Of a stretch of 64,000 bases of DNA, positions 37,442-46,649 are shown piece after piece. Under the pieces are notes generated by a model that saw only the letters and a list, made by a program, of their open reading frames with translations, was not told the DNA's origin and did not search any database. Origin of the DNA: Azospirillum thermophilum (GTDB lineage: Bacteria; Pseudomonadota; Alphaproteobacteria; Azospirillales; Azospirillaceae); assembly GCF_003130795.1 (NCBI RefSeq), contig NZ_CP029352.1, positions 423,001 to 487,000 on the forward strand, written 5' to 3'. How positions within the stretch are numbered: position 1 is the stretch's first letter; every line of letters begins with the position of its first letter. The position numbers and the translations under genes were made by a program.

Positions 37442-38243
37442 CGACGTCGCCGGACAGGTTGGCCAAGGAGCCGGCAAAGGGGCAGACGGCGGTCCCGACC
37501 CGGTCCTCGAACCGCTGGTGCTGGTGCTGGACGGGTTCGAGGGGCCGCTCGACATGCTGCTGGCGCTGGCGCGCGAGCAGAAGGTCGACCTGACGCGCAT
37601 CTCCATCCTGCAGCTCGCCGACCAGTATCTCACCTTCGTGGCCGAGGCGCGGCGGGTCCGGCTGGAACTGGCGGCCGACTATCTGGTGATGGCGGCCTGG
37701 CTCGCCTACCTGAAGTCCCGCCTGCTGATCCCCGAGCCCGAGGGGGAGGAGCCGTCCGGCGAGGACATGGCGGCGGCGCTGGCCTTCCAGCTCCAGCGGC
37801 TGGAGGCGATGAAGGCAGCGGCCGACCGGCTGATGGCCCGGCCCCGGCTGGGGCGCGACGTCTTCGCGCGTGGTGCGCCCGAGGACATCGACATCCGCCG
37901 CAAGTCGGTCTTCGAGGTGAGCCTCTATGACCTGCTGAAGGCCTATGGCGAGCATCGCAAGCGACAGGAGACCTCGGTCCTCCACATCGCGCCGGTGCGG
38001 CTCTACTCCATCGAGGACGCGGTGCAGCGCCTGTCGGAGATGCTCGGCCGCATGCCGGACTGGGCGACCCTGTCGAGCTTCCTGCCCGCCGACGGCGGGG
38101 GCGAGCTGCTGAGCCGCTCGTCGCTCGCCGCCCATTTCGTGGCGACGCTGGAACTCGCCAAGGCCGGCCGGATCGAGCTGCGCCAGGACGGGGCCTTCGC
38201 CCCCCTCTATGTCCGCCGGGCCGGGACGCGTCCGGACGAGTGA
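37434..38243 (+). CDS. scpA: Segregation and condensation protein A
   Basis: The kleisin subunit of the SMC-ScpAB condensin, which bridges SMC heads in chromosome compaction. 269 residues. VLDGFEGPLDMLLALAREQKVDL, LADQYLTF and YLVMAAWLAYLKSRLLIPE are the conserved N-terminal segments; the C-terminal winged-helix end (VATLELAKAGRIELRQDGAFAPL) is typical. It overlaps the M50 protease stop and is followed 16 bp later by scpB. Confidence 0.96.
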   Translation: MTDDVAGQVGQGAGKGADGGPDPVLEPLVLVLDGFEGPLDMLLALAREQKVDLTRISILQLADQYLTFVAEARRVRLELAADYLVMAAWLAYLKSRLLIPEPEGEEPSGEDMAAALAFQLQRLEAMKAAADRLMARPRLGRDVFARGAPEDIDIRRKSVFEVSLYDLLKAYGEHRKRQETSVLHIAPVRLYSIEDAVQRLSEMLGRMPDWATLSSFLPADGGGELLSRSSLAAHFVATLELAKAGRIELRQDGAFAPLYVRRAGTRPDE

Positions 38244-38259
38244 ACGGGTAGCCGAGACG

Positions 38260-38892
38260 ATGATCAAGGAAGTCACCAACGCCGAAGAGGTCGAGGCCCG
38301 CATCGCCAAGCTGCGGCTGCTCGAGGCCCTGCTGTTCGCCTCGGCCGACCCGCTCGACGAGGAGACGCTGGCCGGCCGGCTGGGGGCCGGGACCGACGTC
38401 GCCGGACTGCTGGACGAGCTGCGTGCCCATTATGCGCCGCGCGGCGTCAACCTCGTGCGGACCGGGGCGGGATGGTCCTTCCGCACCGCCATGGATCTGG
38501 CGCCCCTGCTGCGCCAGGAGGAGGAGGTTTCCAAGAAGCTGTCCCGCGCCGCCATCGAGACGCTGGCGATCATCGCCTACCACCAGCCGGTGACGCGGGC
38601 GGAGATCGAGTCGATCCGCGGGGTGGCGACCAGCAAGGGCACGCTCGACATCCTGATGGAGCATGGCTGGATCCGCCCCGGCCGCCGCCGGGAAACGCCC
38701 GGCCGGCCGCTGACCTGGGTGACCACCGACCACTTCCTCGACCATTTCGGGCTGGAGACGCTGCGCGACCTGCCGGGGGTCGAGGATCTGCGCGCCGCCG
38801 GCCTGCTCGACTCCCGACCCGTGCTGCTCGGGCTGGGCACCGGGGAGGCCGACGGCGGCCCCGCTGCCGGCGAAGCGGACGATGAGGACTGA
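38260..38892 (+). CDS. scpB: Segregation and condensation protein B
   Basis: A partner of ScpA and SMC with two winged-helix domains; 210 residues. LLEALLFASADPLDEETLA and LSRAAIETLAIIAYHQPVTRAEIE are diagnostic, followed by GRPLTWVTTDHFLDHFGL and a short acidic tail. ATG 38260 is the first start giving the family N-terminus. It is the last gene of the pair; tatA starts 104 bp later. Confidence 0.95.
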   Translation: MIKEVTNAEEVEARIAKLRLLEALLFASADPLDEETLAGRLGAGTDVAGLLDELRAHYAPRGVNLVRTGAGWSFRTAMDLAPLLRQEEEVSKKLSRAAIETLAIIAYHQPVTRAEIESIRGVATSKGTLDILMEHGWIRPGRRRETPGRPLTWVTTDHFLDHFGLETLRDLPGVEDLRAAGLLDSRPVLLGLGTGEADGGPAAGEADDED

Positions 38893-38996
38893 ACGGAAGG
38901 TATCACAATACCGCGAGCTGCAATCATTGCGGCTAGGGGGCCTTTCTGCCATAGTGCCGGCCCACCGAAAGGACGTTCGCCTAGGATACGCGTGTC

Positions 38997-39248
38997 ATGG
39001 GATTTAGCAGCATCTGGCACTGGGTCATCGTTCTTGTGATCGTCCTTCTGCTGTTCGGCGCCGGAAAACTGCCGAAGGTGATGGGCGACCTCGCAAAGGG
39101 CGTGAAGTCGTTCAAGGCCGGCCTGAAGGAAGAGGACGAGCCGGCGGATCCCGCCGCCAGCGCGAAGGTCATCCCCAATCAGCCGGCCAACCACCCGACT
39201 CCTGCCGCCGATGCCGGCGTGAAGAAGGACGACGCGGTCCGCGGCTGA
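38997..39248 (+). CDS. tatA: Sec-independent protein translocase TatA
   Basis: The pore-forming component of the twin-arginine translocase. 83 residues: a short N-terminal membrane helix ([18 protein letters not shown]), the conserved FGAGKLP hinge, an amphipathic helix ([15 protein letters not shown]) and a polar tail. First gene of tatABC. Confidence 0.96.
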   Translation: MGFSSIWHWVIVLVIVLLLFGAGKLPKVMGDLAKGVKSFKAGLKEEDEPADPAASAKVIPNQPANHPTPAADAGVKKDDAVRG

Positions 39249-39311
39249 TCCATCGGGACGCGCCGGCCGGTGCCGCGCGTCCTTCGCCTCCCGCGTTGAA
39301 GCCGGAAAACC

Positions 39312-39830
39312 ATGTTCGACATCGCCTGGTCGGAAATAATGCTGATCGCGGTCGTGGCCCTGGTGGTCATCGGACCGAAGGATCTGCCGAAGGCCATCTT
39401 CACCCTGGGCAAATGGGTGCGGAAGGCGCGCGTGGTCGCGCGGGAATTCCAGGGCCACCTCGACGACATGATGCGCGAGGCGGAGCTGGACGAGCTGCGG
39501 CGCGAGGCGCTGAAGACCCGCGAGATGAACCTGAAGAAGATGATGGAGGACACGGTCGACCCGAAGAACGAGCTGCGGCAGGCGTTCGACGTCGGGCTCG
39601 ACGGCCACGCCGGCAGCCCGGCGGAGGCGGACGAGAAGCCGGCGGCCCCCGCCGCTGCCGCTCCGGCCGCCGGCTCTGCCACCAGCCCGGCCGCCAGTCC
39701 CGCCACGGTCTCTTCGGCTCCGCCGCCCGCCGCCGTGCCGGCCCCGGCGTCTTCGCCGTCGTCCTCCCCGGCTCCGGCCATTTCCTCCACCGCTCCGGCT
39801 GAGACGTCCGCCCCGGACAAGCAGGCATAA
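39312..39830 (+). CDS. tatB: Sec-independent protein translocase TatB
   Basis: Forms the substrate receptor with TatC. 172 residues. An N-terminal membrane helix (FDIAWSEIMLIAVVALVVIGP) is followed by the PKDLPK hinge, a long amphipathic helix and a low-complexity Ala/Pro/Ser tail from about residue 105. It is followed by tatC after 6 bp. Confidence 0.96.
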   Translation: MFDIAWSEIMLIAVVALVVIGPKDLPKAIFTLGKWVRKARVVAREFQGHLDDMMREAELDELRREALKTREMNLKKMMEDTVDPKNELRQAFDVGLDGHAGSPAEADEKPAAPAAAAPAAGSATSPAASPATVSSAPPPAAVPAPASSPSSSPAPAISSTAPAETSAPDKQA

Positions 39831-39836
39831 CCACCG

Positions 39837-40631
39837 ATGACCGGCGAAACCGAAGACGAGCTTGAAGAAAGCAAGATGCCGCTGATCGATCATCTGATCG
39901 AGCTGCGGAACCGTCTGATGTATTCGATCGCCGCGATCCTCGTGGCGTTCCTGCTGTGCTACGCCGTCTCCGACCGGATCTACAATTTCCTGGTGCAGCC
40001 GCTGGCCGACATCCTGGCCGGACAGGGGCGCCGGATGATCTACACCGGCCTGACCGAGGCCTTCTTCACCTACGTGAAGGTGGCGTTCTGGGCCGGCTGC
40101 TTCGTCTCCTTCCCGATCGTCGCCAGCCAGATCTGGATGTTCGTGGCGCCCGGCCTCTACAAGCACGAGCGCAAGGCCTTCCTGCCCTTCCTGGCCGCCA
40201 CGCCGGTGCTGTTCTTCCTCGGCGGGGCGATGGTCTACTACTTCATCTTCCCGCTGGCCTGGCGCTTCTTCCTGGGCTTCGAGTTCCATCCCGGCGGCGA
40301 CGGCAACGCCCTGCCCATCGAGTTCGAGGCGCGTGTCGGCGAATACCTGCATCTGGTGATGCAGCTCATCTTCGCCTTCGGCATCGCCTTCCAGCTTCCG
40401 GTGCTGCTGACCCTTCTGGTGCGCGCCGGCCTGCTGACGACCGAGACGCTGGCGGCCAAGCGCCGCTATGCCATCGTCTTCGTCTTCGTCGTCGCCGCCA
40501 TCCTGACGCCGCCGGACGTCATCAGCCAGGTCGGTCTCGCCATTCCTCTGCTGGCGCTCTATGAGGTCTCGATCTGGATCGGCCGCGGCATCGAGAAGAG
40601 GCGCGCCGAGCGCGATGCGGCCGGGGTGTAG
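39837..40631 (+). CDS. tatC: Sec-independent protein translocase TatC
   Basis: A polytopic receptor that recognises twin-arginine signal peptides. 264 residues with six membrane segments. Signature stretches: MPLIDHLIELRNRLM, LTEAFFTYVKVAFWAG, SQIWMFVAPGLYKHERKAFLPF and VVAAILTPPDVISQ. It completes the tatABC operon and the housekeeping run that starts at dgt. Confidence 0.97.
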   Translation: MTGETEDELEESKMPLIDHLIELRNRLMYSIAAILVAFLLCYAVSDRIYNFLVQPLADILAGQGRRMIYTGLTEAFFTYVKVAFWAGCFVSFPIVASQIWMFVAPGLYKHERKAFLPFLAATPVLFFLGGAMVYYFIFPLAWRFFLGFEFHPGGDGNALPIEFEARVGEYLHLVMQLIFAFGIAFQLPVLLTLLVRAGLLTTETLAAKRRYAIVFVFVVAAILTPPDVISQVGLAIPLLALYEVSIWIGRGIEKRRAERDAAGV

Positions 40632-40931
40632 GGGCAGGGCCGATTCCAGGTGGCACGGTTTCATTATGTTCCAAAGACGGTAATGTTCCGAACCCCTGGG
40701 ATCCCCTTCCGTCGTCTTGCAGTTCTGCCGTGACCACTTAACGGTCAGGATCGCATTCAGTGGGCGCCTCTCTGGAGTGTTCGGCGTTGCTTGTCTACTC
40801 CGGCGCGCTGTTCTTGAATACGAATGTAACCGTACATTGAGATTTCCGGCTTTATTGAAACTGACTCTTGCTTGCTGCGGATTGCACGCGCTATAGGTTT
40901 CTCTCATCGCTGAAGTTCGAGAGCAGGCCCG
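40632..40931. other. 300-bp AT-richer intergenic region
   Basis: I see no gene here. Base composition is clearly lower in GC than the flanks, and stop codons occur in all frames. The right end holds a possible promoter for the following small gene. Confidence 0.6.
40868..40897 (+). promoter_or_regulatory. Possible sigma-70-type promoter
   Basis: TTGCTT (40868-40873) and TATAGG (40892-40897) are spaced by 18 bp, 34 bp upstream of the start of the 83-residue hypothetical gene. The match to consensus is partial. Confidence 0.35.
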
Positions 40932-41183
40932 ATGGCAGCAAAGTCGACCAATGATGGGTCTTTAGCACCCACGACGGACTACGTCTTTCCTGTCGATCTG
41001 GTGGGCCGCGAGGGCGAGGGCGCCGATGCCGCCGCCTTCAACGCGGAAAAGAAGATCAATTGGGCAAAGCCTTTCGACGAGCGCAAGGAAGGCTATACCG
41101 CTGTCAAGCGCGTCTCCCCGGGGTTCTTCAGGGCTTTGCGTGGCGCGCTGGTCAGCATGAAGGGCGGCTCCGCGAAAAAATGA
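40932..41183 (+). CDS. Small hypothetical protein
   Basis: Not recognised; 83 residues. It is soluble and charged, with an acidic N-terminal half (VDLVGREGEGADAAAF), a central INWAKPFDERKEGY and a basic C-terminus. There is no signal peptide or membrane segment. It lies in a lower-GC islet between tatC and the Na/Pi cotransporter, is preceded by a possible promoter and is followed at once by a convincing terminator. That arrangement supports a real, separately transcribed gene. Confidence 0.6.
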   Translation: MAAKSTNDGSLAPTTDYVFPVDLVGREGEGADAAAFNAEKKINWAKPFDERKEGYTAVKRVSPGFFRALRGALVSMKGGSAKK

Positions 41184-41194
41184 GATGATCGATG

Positions 41195-41230
41195 CCGGCT
41201 GCTTCGCTTCGGCGCGGAGCAGCCTTTTTT
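41195..41230 (+). terminator. Rho-independent terminator
   Basis: GGCTGCT (41197-41203) pairs with AGCAGCC (41218-41224), followed directly by TTTTTT. It ends the small hypothetical gene's transcript. Confidence 0.85.
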
Positions 41231-41256
41231 GCGACCTTTTTTGACGAGTAGAAAAA

Positions 41257-42015
41257 ATGGCTCGCGCCACAACGGAAGAAAAAGAGAACCGTATTCTCTT
41301 CCTGAGGGACGTGGCTGAAGGTGTAATCGAAAGCGCCATCGCCTCCACCAGGCTGGACTATGGCGAGGATCAGGCGAGACAGGTTGCCGGCTGCATTCGC
41401 GTTGATAATCGCAGGCTTGCAGCTGCTGTTGAATACTATTACGATTATCTTCTGTATAACTATAAGAAGTTCAACGGATATATCGATGAGGAGCGTCTGG
41501 CCGGCCGCGACAAGATGGCGGCTCTGACGGCCATCGCCCTGCTGACCTTCAAGCCGATCGACGTGAAGCCCTACTCCGGCCGAGCCACCGGAGTCGCGGA
41601 AATCAACGAGTCGTTCGCCCTGTACTTCGCGTCGATCGTGCTTCACGTGGACGTCGAGGATCCCTCCCCGACCTTTGTCTCGACCCGGCGGACGGAGTCT
41701 CCGAAGCCCTGGTTCAGGTCTCTGCTCCGCCTGAGATCGGGTCTGCATCCGGCGACGTCCTGTTCCTGCGCCAAGGACAGCTGGTGGAGACGGAGGAAGC
41801 CGGCGACCTTGCGTCGGGGTCATGCGAATGCGGAGCCGGTTCCCAACATCGTCGTGCGGACTCTCCTGCTGAACTTCCGCGATCTCGGTGCCGAAGCCCG
41901 GCAGAGGGCCCACCAGAACAAGCCGGTCCAATCGACCGAGCCGCTGGCGGATTGGGTTATTCAGTCGATGCAGTTGTATGCTCTCGCCTTCGGCATCATC
42001 GACTTGCGGCTCTGA
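41257..42015 (+). CDS. Hypothetical protein of the lower-GC islet
   Basis: Not recognised; 252 residues. Residues 1-140 look helical and well folded (VEYYYDYLLYNYKKFNGYID, MAALTAIALLTFKPIDVKP, INESFALYFASIVLHVD). The last 60 residues also look native (NIVVRTLLLNFRDLGAEARQ, WVIQSMQLYALAFGIIDL). Residues 145-200 are odd, rich in Arg, Trp, Cys and Ser (SCSCAKDSWWRRRKPATLRR), while the neighbouring frame there reads as an acidic, protein-like sequence. A pair of compensating frameshifts is possible. Codon use is less GC-biased than in flanking genes, and Tyr/Asn content is high in the first half, consistent with acquisition from elsewhere. Confidence 0.6.
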   Translation: MARATTEEKENRILFLRDVAEGVIESAIASTRLDYGEDQARQVAGCIRVDNRRLAAAVEYYYDYLLYNYKKFNGYIDEERLAGRDKMAALTAIALLTFKPIDVKPYSGRATGVAEINESFALYFASIVLHVDVEDPSPTFVSTRRTESPKPWFRSLLRLRSGLHPATSCSCAKDSWWRRRKPATLRRGHANAEPVPNIVVRTLLLNFRDLGAEARQRAHQNKPVQSTEPLADWVIQSMQLYALAFGIIDLRL

Positions 42016-42072
42016 CGCGGACGCGGGATCAATCCTCGTCCAGTCTCGGATTCGTCGACGTCCGGTCTTTCG

Positions 42073-42090
42073 CTGTAACATAATCGTCAT
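42073..42090 (+). promoter_or_regulatory. Candidate Pho box upstream of the Na/Pi cotransporter gene
   Basis: CTGTAAC-ATAA-TCGTCAT is 18 bp, the layout of a PhoB site (two 7-bp half-sites CTGTCAT separated by 4 bp). Each half matches 5 of 7 positions. It is 55 bp upstream of the GTG start. Confidence 0.4.
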
Positions 42091-42144
42091 ATTGCCGGAC
42101 CGCCGCCTGCCCACCACCTTCCCTGTAACGGAAAGGGGGAGGGA

Positions 42145-43863
42145 GTGTCGGCAACGCATGTCCTGCTGGAACTCGCCGGGAACGTCGTGCTGCTCCTGTG
42201 GGGGCTGCACATGGTGCAGAGCGGGCTGACGCGCGCCTTCGGGGCCGACCTGCGCCACATCCTGGGGGCGGGACTGCGCAACCGCTGGAGCGCCTTCCTC
42301 GCCGGGCTGGGCGTCACCACCCTCTTGCAGAGCAGCACCGCGACGGGGCTGATGGCCGCCGGCTTCTCCGCCACCGGGCTGATGCCGCTGGCGCCCGCCC
42401 TGGCGGTGATGCTCGGCGCCAATGTCGGCACGGCGCTGATCGTCCAGCTCCTCTCCTTCGACGTGGCGCCGCTGGTGCCGGTGCTGCTGGTGACTGGCTT
42501 CGTCGCCTTCCGCCGCGGCGGGCGGACGCGGACCCGCGGCCTTGGCCGGGCGGCGCTCGGGCTCGGGCTGATGCTGCTGTCGCTGCAGCTTCTGGTCGCG
42601 GCGGTCGAGCGGTCGGCCGAGGTGCCGGGGCTGCGCAGCCTGCTCGGCCTGCTGACGGCCGATCCGCTGGTGGCGCTCGCCCTCGCGGCCGTGCTGACCT
42701 GGGCGGCCCATTCCAGCGTCGCGGTGGTGCTGCTGGTCGCCTCGCTCGCCGGCGGGCAGGTGATCGGGGTGGAGGCGGCGCTCGCCATGGTCGCCGGCGC
42801 CAATCTCGGCAGCGCCGTCAATCCGGTGCTGGAGGGGCCGGGCGGCAACCCGGCGGCCCGCCGGCTGGCGGTCGGCAACCTGCTGAACCGGCTGGCCGGC
42901 TGCGCCCTGCTGCTGGCCGCGCTCGACCCGGCGGTGCGGCTGCTCGGCGGCTGGACGGATCCGGCACGGCTGGTCGCCGACGCGCATGTCGCCTTCAACC
43001 TGCTGATGGCGCTGCTGTTCATCGGGATCCTGCCGTGGATCGCCGCCGGCCTCTCCCGGCTGTTCCCCGACAGGGTCACCGCCGTCGATCCCGGCGCGCC
43101 GCAGTATCTCGATCCCGCGGCACTGCGGGCGCCGCATGTCGCCATCGCCAATGCGGCGCGCGAGGCGATGCGCATGGCCGACACGGTGGAGGCGATGCTG
43201 CGCGGCACGCTGGAAGTGCTGCGCACCGACGACCGCCGCGTCCTCGACCAGGTGCGGGCGATGGACGATGTGCTCGACCGGCTGCACGCCGCCATCAAGC
43301 GCTACCTGACGCAGATCAGCCTGGAGGACCTCGACGAGCAGGATGCCCGCCGTGCATCGGACGTCCTGACGCTGACCATCAACCTGGAGCATGTCGGCGA
43401 CATCATCGACCGCAACCTGATGGACCTCGCCGCCAAGAAGATGCGGCGGCGGCTGCGCTTCTCCGAGGAGGGGGCGGCGGAGATCGCCGGCCTGCTGGAA
43501 CGGCTGATCGAGACGGGCAGGCTGGCCGCCGCGGTGTTCGTATCGGGCGACGCGCGCTCCGCCCGCGCCCTGCTGAAGGAGAAGGAGGTGGTGCGCACGC
43601 TGGAGGCCCGCGCCATCGAGGCGCATGTCGCGCGCCTGCGCGCCGGCCGGATGGAGAGCCAGGAGACGAGTACGCTGCACCTCGACATCCTGCGGGATCT
43701 GCGGCGGATCAACGCCCATCTGGCCTCCGCCGCCTACCCCGTCCTCGACCCGCTGGGCGAGCTGCGGTCGAGCCGCCTGAAGGAAGCGGATGGCGGCCTT
43801 GCGGCCGTCGCAGCGCCCGATAGCCGGCCGGAGACTGGACCTTCCCCCGGTGGCGCACTATAA
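42145..43863 (+). CDS. Na+/phosphate cotransporter family protein with PhoU-like C-terminus
   Basis: A 572-residue inner-membrane protein of the NptA/YjbB type. Two inverted Na/Pi repeats carry the QSSTA motif ([16 protein letters not shown]) and the related [12 protein letters not shown], then [11 protein letters not shown] and [16 protein letters not shown] soluble helical PhoU-like domain follows from about residue 340 ([29 protein letters not shown]). Such proteins usually export or cotransport phosphate. GTG 42145 follows AAGGGGGAGGGA. A candidate Pho box lies upstream. Confidence 0.9.
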   Translation: MSATHVLLELAGNVVLLLWGLHMVQSGLTRAFGADLRHILGAGLRNRWSAFLAGLGVTTLLQSSTATGLMAAGFSATGLMPLAPALAVMLGANVGTALIVQLLSFDVAPLVPVLLVTGFVAFRRGGRTRTRGLGRAALGLGLMLLSLQLLVAAVERSAEVPGLRSLLGLLTADPLVALALAAVLTWAAHSSVAVVLLVASLAGGQVIGVEAALAMVAGANLGSAVNPVLEGPGGNPAARRLAVGNLLNRLAGCALLLAALDPAVRLLGGWTDPARLVADAHVAFNLLMALLFIGILPWIAAGLSRLFPDRVTAVDPGAPQYLDPAALRAPHVAIANAAREAMRMADTVEAMLRGTLEVLRTDDRRVLDQVRAMDDVLDRLHAAIKRYLTQISLEDLDEQDARRASDVLTLTINLEHVGDIIDRNLMDLAAKKMRRRLRFSEEGAAEIAGLLERLIETGRLAAAVFVSGDARSARALLKEKEVVRTLEARAIEAHVARLRAGRMESQETSTLHLDILRDLRRINAHLASAAYPVLDPLGELRSSRLKEADGGLAAVAAPDSRPETGPSPGGAL

Positions 43864-43895
43864 CCAGCGTCCCACCACCCGATTTGGTCCGAACC

Positions 43896-45167
43896 ATGCA
43901 CGACCTTCGCGCCATCCGTGAGAATCCCGAAGCCTTCGACCGCGGCCTGGGCCGTCGGGGGCTGTCTCCGGTGTCGTCGTCCGTGCTGGATCTCGACGCC
44001 CGCCGCCGCGCCGCGCAGACCCAGCTCCAGGAGATGCAGGCCCGCCGGAACGAGGCGGCCAAGGATATCGGTGTCGCCAAGCGCGAGGGCCGCGATGCCC
44101 AGCCGATCCTCGACGAGATGGCCCGGCTCAAGGAGCGGATGCCGCAGGTCGAGGAGGAGGAGCGCGCGCTCGGCGTCGAACTCGACGCGCTGCTCGCCGG
44201 CCTGCCCAACATTCCCGGCGACGACGTGCCGGACGGCAGGGACGAGACGGAGAACAAGGAGGTCCGCCGCTGGGGCGAGCCCCGGCCGATCGCCAACCCC
44301 AAGCAGCATTTCGAGCTGGGCGAGGCGCTGGGCCTGATGGACTTCGAGGCGGCCGCCCGCATGTCGGGCGCCCGCTTCACCGTGCTGAAGGGCGGCCTCG
44401 CCCGCATGGAGCGCGCGCTGGCCGACTTCATGCTGGACATCCACACCAGCGAGCACGGCTACACCGAGGTGTCGCCGCCGCTGATGGTGCGCGACACCGC
44501 GCTGTTCGGCACCGGCCAGCTTCCGAAGTTCGAGGAGGATCTGTTCCATACCTCGCCGTCGGACCATTACCTGATCCCGACCTCCGAGGTGCCGCTGACC
44601 AACCTGGTCAACGACCAGATCGTGGCGGCGGAGGAACTGCCGCTGCGCGTCACCGCGCTGACCCCCTGCTTCCGGGCGGAGGCCGGTTCGGCCGGCCGCG
44701 ACACCCGCGGCATGATCCGCCAGCACCAGTTCTGGAAGGTGGAGATGGTCAGCATCACCACCCCCGACCAGTCGGAGGCGGAGCATCAGCGGATGACCCG
44801 CTGCGCCGAGACGATCCTGGAGCGGCTGGGGCTGCCCTACCGCACGGTGGCGCTGTGCACCGGCGACATGGGTTTCTCCTCGCGCAAGACCTATGACCTG
44901 GAGGTCTGGCTGCCGGGCCAGAACACCTACCGCGAGATCTCCAGCTGCTCGAACTGCGGCGACTTCCAGGCGCGGCGGATGAAGGCGCGCTGCCGGCCGA
45001 AGGGCGAGAAGCAGACCCAGTTCGTGCACACCCTCAACGGGTCGGGCGTGGCGGTCGGCCGCTGCCTGATCGCGGTGATGGAGAACTACCAGCAGCCCGA
45101 CGGCTCGATCCTGGTTCCCGAAGCGCTCCGGCCCTACATGCGCGGAGTGGAGAGGATTTCGCTTTGA
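43896..45167 (+). CDS. serS: Seryl-tRNA synthetase
   Basis: Charges tRNA-Ser (EC 6.1.1.11). 423 residues, class II. The N-terminal coiled coil ([20 protein letters not shown]) binds the long variable arm. Motif 2 is [17 protein letters not shown] and motif 3 is [22 protein letters not shown] 43896 gives the family start [15 protein letters not shown]. The stop overlaps the surE start (TGATG), so serS-surE-pcm form a coupled operon. Confidence 0.98.
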   Translation: MHDLRAIRENPEAFDRGLGRRGLSPVSSSVLDLDARRRAAQTQLQEMQARRNEAAKDIGVAKREGRDAQPILDEMARLKERMPQVEEEERALGVELDALLAGLPNIPGDDVPDGRDETENKEVRRWGEPRPIANPKQHFELGEALGLMDFEAAARMSGARFTVLKGGLARMERALADFMLDIHTSEHGYTEVSPPLMVRDTALFGTGQLPKFEEDLFHTSPSDHYLIPTSEVPLTNLVNDQIVAAEELPLRVTALTPCFRAEAGSAGRDTRGMIRQHQFWKVEMVSITTPDQSEAEHQRMTRCAETILERLGLPYRTVALCTGDMGFSSRKTYDLEVWLPGQNTYREISSCSNCGDFQARRMKARCRPKGEKQTQFVHTLNGSGVAVGRCLIAVMENYQQPDGSILVPEALRPYMRGVERISL

Positions 45168-45949
45168 TGTTCGACCTTCCGGTGGACCTGTCGAAGGCCC
45201 GCATCCTCGTCACCAACGACGACGGCATCCACGCCAACGGCCTGAAGGTGCTGGAGCGGATCGCCCGCTCCCTCACCGACGACGTCTGGGTGGTCGCGCC
45301 GGAGACGGAACAGTCCGCCGCCAGCCATTCCCTGACCATCAACCGCCCGCTCCGCCTGCGCAAGCTGGAGGAGAAGCGCTTCACGGTCGACGGAACGCCG
45401 ACCGACTGCGTGCTGCTGGCGGTGAACCATGTGATGAAGGACGCCCGGCCGACGCTGGTGCTGTCGGGCGTCAACCAGGGCTCCAACATCGGCGAGGACG
45501 TCACCTATTCCGGCACCATCGCCGCCGCGATGGAGGCGACGCTGCTCGGCGTTCCCGCCATCGCGATGAGCCAGCATTACGAGAACGGCAGCCCGATCGA
45601 CTGGTCGGCGGCGGAGGCGCACGGCGCCGACGTCGTGCGCCGGGCGGTCACCGTCGCCTGGCCGAAGAACGTGCTGCTGAACGTCAACTTCCCCGCCCGC
45701 CCGGCGAGGGAGGTGAGCGGCATGCAGGTGGTCCGCCACGGCAAGCGCAAGATCGGCGACGAGCTGCTGGAGCGGGTGGACCCGCGCGGCAAGCCCTATA
45801 TCTGGATCGGCACGCTGCGCGGCGAGGCCGACGTGGCGCCCGATACGGACATCCACGTCGTCTTCTCCGGCGGCATCTCGATCACCCCCGTCTATCTCGA
45901 CCTGACCCATGTGCCGACGCTGCTGACGCTGAAACAGGCCTTCGAGTGA
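45167..45949 (+). CDS. surE: 5'/3'-nucleotidase SurE
   Basis: A metal-dependent nucleoside monophosphatase linked to stationary-phase survival. 260 residues. The metal-binding acid pair is in ILVTNDDGIHANGL; APETEQSAASHSLT, SGVNQGSNIGEDVTYSGTI and NVNFP are diagnostic. ATG 45167 overlaps the serS stop; the GTG of pcm overlaps its own stop. The surE-pcm pairing is common in proteobacteria. Confidence 0.97.
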   Translation: MFDLPVDLSKARILVTNDDGIHANGLKVLERIARSLTDDVWVVAPETEQSAASHSLTINRPLRLRKLEEKRFTVDGTPTDCVLLAVNHVMKDARPTLVLSGVNQGSNIGEDVTYSGTIAAAMEATLLGVPAIAMSQHYENGSPIDWSAAEAHGADVVRRAVTVAWPKNVLLNVNFPARPAREVSGMQVVRHGKRKIGDELLERVDPRGKPYIWIGTLRGEADVAPDTDIHVVFSGGISITPVYLDLTHVPTLLTLKQAFE

Positions 45950-46611
45950 CGACGAACGCGCGCAGGATCCGTCTTCTGATGGCGCTTCGCCGGTCCGGCG
46001 TGACCGACACGAGGGTTCTCGGCGCCATAGAGACGATCCCGCGCGACGCGTTCGTTCCCGACGCCTTCCAGGATCAGGCCTGGGAGGACACCGCCCTGCC
46101 CATCGACCTGGGCCAGACCATCAGCCAGCCGCTGGTGGTCGGGCTGATGACCCAGGCGCTGGAGCTGGGCGAGCGGCAGAAGGTGCTGGAGGTCGGCACC
46201 GGCTCCGGCTATCAGGCGGCCATTTTGTCGCGGCTGTGCCGCCGGGTCTATTCCATCGAGCGGCTGAAGCCGCTGCTGGACGAGGCGAACCGCCGTTTCC
46301 AGGCACTGCGCATCCACAACATCACCACGCGGCACGGCGACGGGACCAGGGGGTGGCCGGAGCTGGCGCCCTTCGAGCGCATACTGGTCACCGCCGCCGG
46401 TGGCCCGGAGCCGCCAAAGGACTTGACGGATCAGCTCGCGGTTGGTGGTGTCATGGTCATTCCGCTGGGTGGGGATTATCGCGAACAGCGTGTGGTCCGC
46501 ATCCGCCGCACCGACACTGGCTTGACCCGGGAGGATCTGTGGCCCGTCCGTTTCGTTCCCCTGCTGTCCGATCCTCCGGCCGAGGCGTCGCCGCCCGAGC
46601 GGCCGGCGTGA
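45946..46611 (+). CDS. pcm: Protein-L-isoaspartate O-methyltransferase
   Basis: Repairs isoaspartyl residues in damaged proteins using S-adenosylmethionine (EC 2.1.1.77). 221 residues. PRDAFVPDAFQDQAWEDTALPIDLGQTISQP is abbreviated here by its key part, LPIDLGQTISQP; the SAM-binding motif is LEVGTGSGYQAAIL. VYSIERLKPL and VTAAGGPEPP follow. GTG 45946 overlaps the surE stop (GTGA). The C-terminal tail is short and Pro-rich. Confidence 0.95.
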   Translation: MTTNARRIRLLMALRRSGVTDTRVLGAIETIPRDAFVPDAFQDQAWEDTALPIDLGQTISQPLVVGLMTQALELGERQKVLEVGTGSGYQAAILSRLCRRVYSIERLKPLLDEANRRFQALRIHNITTRHGDGTRGWPELAPFERILVTAAGGPEPPKDLTDQLAVGGVMVIPLGGDYREQRVVRIRRTDTGLTREDLWPVRFVPLLSDPPAEASPPERPA

Positions 46612-46649
46612 GCGTCGCAGCGCGGGAGGCCGGTCGCGCGCACCGGTCC

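Noticed and set aside
41152-43719. An 855-codon minus-strand frame over the islet and the Na/Pi gene
   Set aside because: It is antisense to a well-supported transporter and has the Gln/His/Arg/Gly-rich look of a shadow frame, with no recognisable domain.
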